Below are positions 15,549 through 22,812 of a stretch of 64,000 nucleotides of DNA, piece after piece (position 1 is the stretch's first letter; each line of letters starts with the position of its first letter). Made by a program: the position numbers and the translations under genes. The stretch covers positions 179,404-243,403 of the forward strand of contig NZ_BMSE01000012.1 of the NCBI RefSeq assembly GCF_014648995.1. Reading direction: 5' to 3'. Source of the DNA: Streptomyces massasporeus. Lineage in GTDB: Bacteria > Actinomycetota > Actinomycetes > Streptomycetales > Streptomycetaceae. The notes under the pieces are model-generated. The model was given only the letters and a program-made list of their open reading frames with translations. It was not told the origin of the DNA and made no database searches.

Positions 15549-18015
15549 TCACTTCTCCCACGGCGTGTACTTGACGACCACTCCGATACCGGCTTCGTCG
15601 AAGGCTTCCTCCGCCGCCTCGGCCACCGCCTTGTTGGAGAAGTTCCACTCGACCGGCTTCCCGTTCGCCGCGCTCACGCCGCGCCTGCTCGACGAACTTG
15701 TTCGCCTGAGCGGGTTCGAGTGTGCCGTCCGGCCGCACCTTGTTGCTGTAGCCGAACTTCGCCTCGACGTAAGTCTGCCGTGACGAGTCCCACCCGTCGA
15801 AGTCGACGTCCCTGCCGGTCTTGGGGTCCTTGACAGCGTATTCCTTGCCGCGCTTCACCTTGGAGACCTGCTCCTGGTAGCGCATCCACACCTCTGACTT
15901 CGGCCAGTACGCCACCGCCTTCTTGGCCTTCCAGTGGCCGTCGCCCCCGTCCTTGGAGCCCTTCCGCGGGTTCTTCAGGTCGTTGTACCAGGACGGCTTC
16001 TTCCACTTGGCGACCTTCTTGCGGCTTTCCTCCTTCTTCGCCTCCTTCTCGGCCTTCTCAGCCTCCTCGGCCTGCTTGCGGGCTTCCTCGGCCTGCTTCT
16101 TCGCCTCTTCGTCGCAGCCGCCCTCGGCCAGCACGACGTACGGGGAACGGGACCCCCCGGCGGCGAGGACGGTGGTGCCGCTGCCGGCCGACCCGGTCAA
16201 GCCCGGTGTGTCGCCGTGCGGGACAGGGCGGCCGGGAGCGGAGGCGATGGTGCAGCCGGACTGCCTCGCCCTGTCCTCGGCCGCGTCCGCCGCCTCGTCG
16301 GCCTCCTTCGCCGCCTTCTCGGCGGCGTCGACGTCACCGGATCTGGCCGCCTTCCTGGCGTCCGCCGCCGCTTCGGCGGCGTTCTCGGTGAGCTTGCCGA
16401 GCTTGCCCAGCTTGCCGAGTTTCTGAACGATCTTGGCTTCGCCATAGCCGGGGATGAAGAGCGAGCCGACGTTCCAGACGACGTTCGTGGCCGCACGGGT
16501 CTTCTCGCCGTTGTTCCACTGGTCGCGGACCTCGTCGCCCACGAACATGTCGTCCAGGACCGTGACGCCCGTGTTCCACGACGCGCCACCCCAGTCGGTG
16601 AGCGCGTCGAAGTAGTCGCCGTTCTCCCACTTGTCGGACGCGTCCTTGGCATCCTCGGACCACTGATCGCCCAGCGAGCTGCCGTAGTCCTTCAGGCCTT
16701 CCCACGCCTTGCCCGGGTCGGTGACCGTGTCCCAGATGCCCGTGACGTCGCCCCAGATACCGTCGACGAAGAGGCCTTGCCCCACCTGCTTGAACTGGTC
16801 CCCCACACAGCCGAAGAAGGCCCCGAAGCCGGAGGTGCAGCCCTCGTCGCCGCCTTCGTCAGCGCCGTCCGCGGCGGCCTGCTCGTCCTCCTCCCAACCC
16901 GGCTCGTCCTCTGCCGCGTCGTCCTTCTCCTCGTCGGTCTCCTCGGTGTAGGAAGCGCCGGTGTCCTCGCCGGTGGCACCGCTGGTACCACCACCGGATC
17001 CGCCGTCGCCGCCCTGCGAGCCAGAGCCGTTCCCTCCGCTGTTCCCGCCCGTCCGGCTCTCCGAGCCGGATCCGCCGGTGTCCTGACCTCCGGAGTCGGC
17101 TCCGCCGGGCCCGGATCCTCCGGTGCCGCCGTTTCCTGTGCCGCCGCTCCCGGTACGGCCTTCACCGGCCCGGCCGTCCTCGTCACCCTGGCCGCCGTTG
17201 CCCTGACCGCCGGCGCCCTGATCACCCTGGTCCTGGCCCTCCTCGTCCGGGCCGGCCGGCCCGGAACCGTCGGGCCCCTCACCGTCGGGCCCCTCGCCCT
17301 CGGTCCCCTCACCCTCGGTCCCGTCCGCGCCGTCCCCGGCCTGGACCTCCTCGCCGCCGTTTCCCACCGCCGCCGGGCACGCCGTACCGGTGACCTTGCA
17401 CACCGCCGACTGAAGTCCGGTGAAGATCTGCGTCCCCAGCCCGCTGACCACCAGCGCGGCGATGATCGCCGCGACCACGGCCACCAGCCCCGCGTACTCC
17501 ACCGCCGTCTGGCCCTCGTCCCGGCGCCAGCGGATCATCCGCGCCATCGAGAACGGGCGACGCTCCACTCGCTCCGGATCCGGCAGCCGGAACCACTCCC
17601 GGCTCTCCCGACGGGTCAGGAACACGACGATCAGGATCGGCAGGAAGAGTTGCGTGAAGCCCCGCCCCGAGCCGTCTTCGACGTTGCCCAGCGCAGCGAC
17701 GATCAGCCATGCCTGCAGGGCGAGAAGGCCCCGCCACACCCACACGCCGCCTGACCAGGACCTGCGCGCGAGCACCCACCCGACCGTGCCCGGCGCCGCC
17801 GCGAACGCCACCTGCCCCAGCAGCCGAATGTCCACGGCGTCCAGCGACGCCGCCGTCAACAGCAGACCGATCCCGCCCAGCACCGTGAACGCGAACAGCG
17901 TGTGGACGAGCACCAACGCGACCGACAGCGGCCCGGGTAGCTCCCGGCGCCGCCCACTCCCCGTCGACGACCATCCATCGCCGCCGAACACCGGAACGCC
18001 CCCGAACGCAGACAT
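15549..18015 (-). CDS. Pilin-leader polymorphic toxin with Tox-REase-5-like C-terminus (apparent frameshift)
   Basis: About 820-residue modular protein. Four N-terminal membrane helices (about 29-56, 65-83, 93-110, 120-134) precede a basic stretch and a Flp-type class III leader, RWRRDEG^QTAVEYAG, with Gly168/Gln169 and Glu173 at +5. Then come a long Gly/Asp/Glu-rich linker, a core shared with the protein at 22813, an Ala/Lys coiled coil, and a restriction-endonuclease-like toxin domain (VDFDG, Asp738/Asp740; VEAK, Glu751/Lys753). Around 15675-15685 the reading frame shifts by one base. The true C-terminus (...NGKPVEWNF...YTPWEK) ends at TGA 15549-15551 in another frame, while the original frame runs on to 15385 across the immunity gene. 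Start ATG 18015 follows GAGGAG. Confidence 0.82.
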
Positions 18016-18370
18016 GCCACTCCTCAACTCGCTGAGCAGGAGGACGAGTCAGGGGAAGGAGGACCGTACCCGGGCACGCCCCCAGGAGAGGGTGCGAAGG
18101 CGGCTACGGCTGCGGAGGCTTGTGCGTCGAGTCGTGACGGTATCCGCTCTGGGGCCCGCTCACGTACGTCATACAGCCCCAGCTCCGCGGTTCCGTGGAC
18201 CGGTGAACGAGCAGCCGCTGGCGCGTCCGGCTGCTCCGGATGACCTCGATCCCCATCGTCGATCCAGGTCCAGAGGCTAACGTTCGGTCACATCAAGCCA
18301 CCTGGGCCCACGGACCCAACCCCGGGCCCAATTCCTTTGGGGCACAGACCCGTTGGGGCGGCGTGGCGAG
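18016..18370. promoter_or_regulatory. Upstream region of the first pilin-leader toxin, with TGGGCCCA boxes
   Basis: These 355 bases hold no gene. TGGGCCCA lies at 18303-18310 and CGGGCCCA at 18323-18330, separated by GACCCAACC-type sequence, with a TTTGGGGCA continuation. Their distance from the toxin start (about 290 bases) is larger than at the other boxed promoters. Confidence 0.6.
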
Positions 18371-18871
18371 TCAGCCGTACAGGTACGACCTCGCGGTCTC
18401 CCTCGGCAGTACCGCCCACATTCGGGTGCCACCGCCCGGTTCGCGGGCCTCGCCGAATCCCCAGTCCCCGCGGCAGGACTTCACCACGCAGGACAGGACC
18501 CGCAGGGCGGCTCGGCGACGGGACTCGCAGGCCGCGGCGAGGCGGGGGTTGAGGTGGCGGGGATGGCCGTCGTAGAGGATCACGCGCAGGTCGCCGTCCC
18601 GGTAGCGGAGCGACACGTAGACCTCGGCGGCGGGGGTGAAACGGCAGGCGCAGGCCGCCAGTTCGCTCACCACCTGGACCGCCGCGTCCGTCACGTCGTC
18701 GAGGGCGTGGGCTCGCAGGACTGTTCTGGTTGCGGCACGTGCGATGAACGGGCTCTGCGGGGCGGCGGGGAGGGTGAAGCTGTAGGCGAGTGTTTCGGGG
18801 GTGGGGCGGTTGGGCGGCAGGTCCGTGTCCGTGGCGGACGGAGGCGGGCAGATCGTGAAGGGTGCGGGCAT
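18371..18871 (-). CDS. ATP-binding protein, RsbW-like HATPase_c_2 family
   Basis: 166-residue cytosolic HATPase-fold protein of the anti-sigma/serine-kinase type abundant in Streptomyces. The N-box region is poorly conserved (VVSELAACACRF in place of the usual ELVTNAVRH). The G-box-like WGFGEAREPGGGTRMWAVL stands near the C-terminus. Loss of the N-box Asn suggests that ATP binding may be impaired. ATG 18871 has AAAGGAGT upstream. It diverges from the XRE-DUF5753/DUF397 pair, a common Streptomyces trio. Confidence 0.75.
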   Translation of the reverse strand: MPAPFTICPPPSATDTDLPPNRPTPETLAYSFTLPAAPQSPFIARAATRTVLRAHALDDVTDAAVQVVSELAACACRFTPAAEVYVSLRYRDGDLRVILYDGHPRHLNPRLAAACESRRRAALRVLSCVVKSCRGDWGFGEAREPGGGTRMWAVLPRETARSYLYG

Positions 18872-19158
18872 GGCGGCAACTCCTTTGGCGTGCAACTGGA
18901 TGGTGAGGAACTCCGGCTCCGACTCCGAGCGGTGGCCTGTCTCCCTGACGCGAGCCCAGCCCTCCCAGGGCAGGAGATTGCGGGCAGGCTCACGCGATGC
19001 GCTTCCGACGGGCGGGGCGGTGTGATCGACCTGTCACTGACCGTAGATATAGCGGAGTCACTGTGTCCAACGATTCAGAGATAATTACCCCTACCCGTGA
19101 GGCGTCGGAGGCACTACCCACCGGCAAACTGAGACTCACACGGTGAAGAAGGGGCGAT
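18872..19158. promoter_or_regulatory. Divergent promoter region of the HATPase and XRE genes
   Basis: AT-rich for this genome in 19035-19110 (GATATAGCGGAGTC, GAGATAATTACCCCTACC). TAGATATAG-type sequence could supply -10 elements in either direction. No gene is seen. Confidence 0.45.
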
Positions 19159-20010
19159 ATGGGGACGAGAAGCACGCCGACGGAGCGGCAGAAGCGCCTG
19201 GGGGCGGAGCTGCGCAGGATGCGGCTCGCGGCGGGTGTCACCACGGAGTACGCCGCCGGTCTGCTCGGCATTGACCGGACACGGCTGTCCAACATGGAGT
19301 CGGGAATCCGGCCGTTCTCGGCCGAACGCATCCGCACCCTTGCCTGTAACTATGCCTGTACGGACGGGTCTTACGTCTCAGCGCTGGTCACCATGGCCGA
19401 GGGCAAGGAGCGGGGATGGTGGGAACAGTACCGGGGCACGCTGCCCGCCGGACTGCTGGACATCGCCGAGTTGGAGTGGCATGCCACGCGCGTGCGGACG
19501 GCTCAGGTCATGCACGTACCGGGGCTGCTGCAGACCGAGGAGTACGCCCGCGCCGTCTTCGTCGCCGTACTCCCCCGGCTGAGTCGGCTCGAAGTCGAGC
19601 TGCGAGTGGCCCATCGTATGGAGCGGCAGCAGGTGTTCGACCGGGCCGTGCCGCTTCCGTACGTCGCCTACGTCCACGAAGCCGCGCTGCGCATGCCCTA
19701 CGGCGACCCTGAGGCGACTCGGCGACAGCTGGAGCACCTGGCCGCGCAGTCCGAGCGCGACAGCGTCGATGTGCGGGTCGTTCCGACGAGCGTGAGCGGC
19801 TTTCCAGGGGCCGGGCACGCACTGCTGTATGCCGACGGGGCCGTACCCCAGCTGGACACCGTGCAACTGGACTCCGCGCACGGGCCGGAATTCACCGGCG
19901 CGGAGGCCCAGCTCACGAAGTACCGTGCCCATCTGGACTGGATGGACGACGCGGCGCTGCGTTCGGCAGCCTCCCGCGACCTCATCCGCAACATCGCCCG
20001 TGAACTCTGA
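19159..20010 (+). CDS. XRE-family helix-turn-helix regulator with DUF5753 domain
   Basis: 283-residue cytosolic DNA-binding protein. The HTH (about residues 12-66, RLGAELRRMRLAAGVTTEYA and LLGIDRTRLSNMESG) is followed by the DUF5753 domain (about 95-275: VMHVPGLLQTEEYARAVF, RQQVFDR, GHALLYADG). Proteins of this class form pairs with a downstream DUF397 partner, sometimes with toxin-antitoxin-like behaviour, and regulate development in Streptomyces. The ATG follows AAGGGG. The partner begins 10 bases downstream. Confidence 0.92.
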   Translation: MGTRSTPTERQKRLGAELRRMRLAAGVTTEYAAGLLGIDRTRLSNMESGIRPFSAERIRTLACNYACTDGSYVSALVTMAEGKERGWWEQYRGTLPAGLLDIAELEWHATRVRTAQVMHVPGLLQTEEYARAVFVAVLPRLSRLEVELRVAHRMERQQVFDRAVPLPYVAYVHEAALRMPYGDPEATRRQLEHLAAQSERDSVDVRVVPTSVSGFPGAGHALLYADGAVPQLDTVQLDSAHGPEFTGAEAQLTKYRAHLDWMDDAALRSAASRDLIRNIAREL

Positions 20011-20020
20011 GGGAGCCACC

Positions 20021-20215
20021 ATGACCGCCGGCATCACCTGGGAAGAGCCCTTCTGCGGCGAGGGCAACAACTGCTTCCGCATAGGCACCGACGCGCAAGG
20101 TAACGCCTATATCGCCGTCGCCGGGCAGGAGGAGCACCATCTGACCGACAGCCGCGATGCCCTCCGGACGCTCATCCGGGACATCAAGGCGGGCAAGGCC
20201 GACCACCTGCTGTAA
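20021..20215 (+). CDS. DUF397-like small partner protein
   Basis: 64-residue protein matching the DUF397 layout: Trp near the start (ITWEEP), FCGEGNNCFRIG, a short strand and a charged helix (ALRTLIRDIKAGK). It is cotranscribed with the XRE-DUF5753 regulator (10-base gap, GAGGGA SD). In studied pairs the partner binds and modulates the regulator. It is somewhat divergent from the standard DUF397 VRDSK motif (here LTDSRDAL). Confidence 0.7.
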   Translation: MTAGITWEEPFCGEGNNCFRIGTDAQGNAYIAVAGQEEHHLTDSRDALRTLIRDIKAGKADHLL

Positions 20216-20242
20216 GGCGCCCGCGACCCGTGCGGTGCGAGG

Positions 20243-20274
20243 CCGGTCCCGCGGCCGGGATGTGGCGGGACCGG
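20243..20274 (+). terminator. Terminator after the DUF397-like gene
   Basis: CCGGTCCCGC (20243-20252) pairs with GCGGGACCGG (20265-20274), 28 bases after the stop codon. It lacks a T-run, as is usual in Streptomyces. Confidence 0.65.
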
Positions 20275-20977
20275 TCTGCTGTCAGCCCTCCGAGCGGGGG
20301 ACCGTCCTCGCGGGGCTTCGCATGATCCGGTCTAGTCAGAGGCTCGTTCCCTCGCCGCCGCAACCGTTGAAGCCTACCGGCGTTCCCGTCGGGCCGCGAA
20401 GTGCCGACGCACTCCATCGCGGTCTTTTGCGGTCAGCAACGGGTGCAGGGGCGTCATGGCGACCACTCCTGCGCGGCGTTCCTCGTCGTGACCGGCAGGC
20501 TCGGGTCGAAGGCCAGTCGCGCCAGTACTTCCCGGCTGCCCGGCACGTCATCCGTGCGATGGAGGAACCAGCTTCGCGAGCCATTCGCGGGCTTCCAGGC
20601 AACGGCACACGCCGGTCCCTGTCCGGAAACTTCGAGGCACCGCAGCATCTCCTGCCTCCCCCGCCTCTCGTTCCTCCGGCCTGGCCGGGACCAGCCCATC
20701 AGGCTCTTCGAAGTCGAGCGATGGATGCGCCACGAGATTGGCAGACCCGTTCCATTGCCGGCACGGAAAAGACCTGGTCACATACTCCGGACCCGGAACG
20801 AATCGGCCTATCACCGTCCCGGGCCGCCCTGCGATCAGTGCGCGTGCACCGCTCCATTTCGAAGACCCACGGTTTTCGCCGGTCTCGGGCAACACCTGCG
20901 GCCACCGGAAGCCGGAGCCCCACATGTAGGGAAGCTCTTGTACAGGTGGGAGCGGGAGAGGCTACTCGCCCTTTCCT
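20275..20977. other. Low-GC, probably degraded region without a confident gene
   Basis: About 700 bases with visibly lower GC than the surroundings and no ORF with Streptomyces codon bias. On the minus strand, short stretches that look protein-like occur in different frames (for example LARLAFDPSLPVTTRNAAQE near 20510-20460, and a 125-codon frame at 20548-20925). This suggests a frameshifted gene remnant next to the orphan toxin cassette. I cannot identify the parent family. Confidence 0.4.
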
Positions 20978-21715
20978 TCAGCTTCCGCGCCTACTACCGC
21001 TCCGCCTCTCCGTCCCCAGATCGAAGAGCCTCCCCTGTGCCGCCTCCGCGTTGTCCCAACTCGCCGGACCGCCCGGCTTCACCGACAGGCGATCCAGAGC
21101 CGCTCTGGCCTCAGGACTCCCCATCGCGCCCAGCAGCTCGATGGCAGAGTCCGCGCCGATGTCCTCGATCACGCAGCGCTCGGCCGTATCCACCGCCCAG
21201 TCGGCGAAACGGCCGGGGTCGGAGTCCAGGACCAGCCAGCGGAACACCGAGTCGGCGATGTCGTCCCGCAGCCGCGGGATCATGGCGAGTATCGCCGCTT
21301 CGACGTGATCAACGACATGCCGCTGAAGCGGGTACAGCCTCTCCCGTCCCCGCCACTCGCGCACCAGCTCGTCCACACCGGCCCACGTCACCTGGCTCGT
21401 GCAGGGCATCCTCTCCCCCACCGCCTGGTGGAACTCCTCCCACACGTGCCACAACAGGCCCGGAGACGGCGGCTGAGGCACATCCGGCGCCAACTCCGGG
21501 TCCTCCAGCAGCTCGGTCACCACCTGCCGAGCCTCCGCCACCCGCTCATCGGTGCGCGGCAGGTCCCCGATCCGACCCCAGTCGCCCTCGTCCCAAGGCT
21601 GTGGCAAGGACCGAAGGGCGCGGGGCAGAACGTAGTCACCCTCCGGATCACGCCATCGCGCGACCTGCGGATCCCACATCTCCTCGGCACTCAGCTCCGC
21701 GTCCGACTCGCTCAT
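20978..21715 (-). CDS. Acidic hypothetical protein, candidate immunity protein of the orphan toxin cassette
   Basis: 245-residue acidic cytosolic protein with many Trp and helical segments (VTELLEDPELAPDVPQ, RHVVDHVEAAILAMIPRLRD). No known motif is visible. It begins 46 bases after the stop of the displaced toxin C-terminus (21762-22055) on the same strand, the classic place for an immunity gene. It could protect against the related nuclease domain of the protein at 22813, which has no immunity gene directly behind it. ATG 21715 has only a weak SD. Function is inferred from position. Confidence 0.65.
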   Translation of the reverse strand: MSESDAELSAEEMWDPQVARWRDPEGDYVLPRALRSLPQPWDEGDWGRIGDLPRTDERVAEARQVVTELLEDPELAPDVPQPPSPGLLWHVWEEFHQAVGERMPCTSQVTWAGVDELVREWRGRERLYPLQRHVVDHVEAAILAMIPRLRDDIADSVFRWLVLDSDPGRFADWAVDTAERCVIEDIGADSAIELLGAMGSPEARAALDRLSVKPGGPASWDNAEAAQGRLFDLGTERRSGSRRGS

Positions 21716-21761
21716 CTCCGCCGCCCTGCCCCGTCTCGTGGCTGTCGTCCACTCGTTCGTC

Positions 21762-22055
21762 TCATTCGATGCCCAGGTACGCCTTTGCGCTGTCCGGGTC
21801 CTTCATCTTCGACCAGTCCATCGTGCCGTTCGCCGTCCGCTCGTCGATGGCACGCTGCATCCTGCCGAGCTGGTCGGCGGACAGACCCTGGCCCGCCACC
21901 TTCACGTCCACACCGTTCTTGGCTATCTCACCGGCCGCCGTCCTGGTGTCCTTCGCCGGCTTGGCGTTCCGGGCGGGCTTGAACTCGCTGTGGACCGACG
22001 TCCAGCGATCTGTCGGATCGACCTCAACGGTGACCTTCCGGCCGGGCGCCTTGTC
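21762..22055 (-). pseudogene. Orphan C-terminal toxin cassette (homologue of the 22813 toxin tip)
   Basis: About 97 codons align with the last 95 residues of the second pilin-leader toxin. Compare VEVDPTDRWTSVHSEFKP with VEIDKPDKWTEVFRPIKG; GLSADQLGRMQRAI with GFTAKQLGDMQRAL; and SAKAYLGIE with GALEYLGLE at the C-terminus. The catalytic half upstream (VEVK region) is absent and the 5' boundary runs into the oppositely oriented gene at 22093. This is a displaced, truncated toxin tip as found downstream of polymorphic toxin genes, where cassettes are swapped by recombination. Confidence 0.75.
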
Positions 22056-22092
22056 CGCGCACTCAGCGGCCGCATTGGATAGAGTCGCTTTT

Positions 22093-22719
22093 ATGAGTAC
22101 CGACTTGTATGGGTGGCTGGAATGCAGGCCCAAGCCCGGGCGCTTTGGCGCTGAACACGTGCTGTGGGAGCCCTTTTCCGAACTCCGGCACCTTCATTGG
22201 GCCCGTGATTACATGTCGTGGTCAGCTCTCTTCGACGTCCGGAGTGTTGAACCTGTCAAGGCTCTCTTCCCTGACCGCGGAACCCCTGCGGATATCTCGG
22301 ACACGGCACGAAGGGATGCGGACGATTTCGAGGGCCACAGTCATTCGTGGTTCTCCTGGCGTGAACTGTCGGCTGTCGACTGGAACGCCCCCTGCACCGA
22401 CGGCCCGTCCCGGTACTGGGTCCGCCGCTGGTCCCGTACTCATAAAGGATCCCTCGAGCCCGAGGGATTGGCTGCACTCCCGGATGAGCTGTACGACTCG
22501 GCCGCTGCCGAGTTCGGAGAAGGCAACATCGCTCCCTCCCGGTGGCCCGCCACCGGAGAGCTCCAGCTCGGCAACGAGGTGTACCGGCCTGTCTCCCCTG
22601 CCTACCGCGACCTGGTACCGGCCGACGGACCATGGCAACCTGTGTGGAATGTGATGGGCACGCTGGCCGAACTCCATGGTGAGGACAACGTCCGCCTCGT
22701 CGCCTGGTTCGGCGGCTGA
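22093..22719 (+). CDS. Hypothetical protein between toxin cassettes
   Basis: 208-residue soluble protein rich in Trp, Arg and Asp (LYGWLECRPKPGRFGAEHVLW, RHLHWARDYMSWSALFDVRS, WFSWRELSAVDW). I do not recognise the family. It is the only plus-strand gene inside the toxin block and converges on the second toxin. Low GC around its start (ATAGAGTCGCTTTTATGAG) and the truncated cassette on the other strand suggest insertion by recombination. It could be an immunity protein or a phage-type protein; I favour neither. Confidence 0.65.
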   Translation: MSTDLYGWLECRPKPGRFGAEHVLWEPFSELRHLHWARDYMSWSALFDVRSVEPVKALFPDRGTPADISDTARRDADDFEGHSHSWFSWRELSAVDWNAPCTDGPSRYWVRRWSRTHKGSLEPEGLAALPDELYDSAAAEFGEGNIAPSRWPATGELQLGNEVYRPVSPAYRDLVPADGPWQPVWNVMGTLAELHGEDNVRLVAWFGG

Positions 22720-22752
22720 ACGGAGACCCGGGGGTCATAGTCGCGCGTCACG

Positions 22753-22777
22753 GGGTGACGGTTCCGAGCCGTCACCC
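22753..22777. terminator. Terminator between convergent 22093 gene and second toxin
   Basis: GGGTGACGG (22753-22761) pairs with CCGTCACCC (22769-22777) with a 7-base loop, followed on the plus strand by the pyrimidine tract TCCTTCTCCTTTC. Confidence 0.75.
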
Positions 22778-22812
22778 TCCTTCTCCTTTCTCGTCTTCAT
22801 CCCGGCCCCCTG

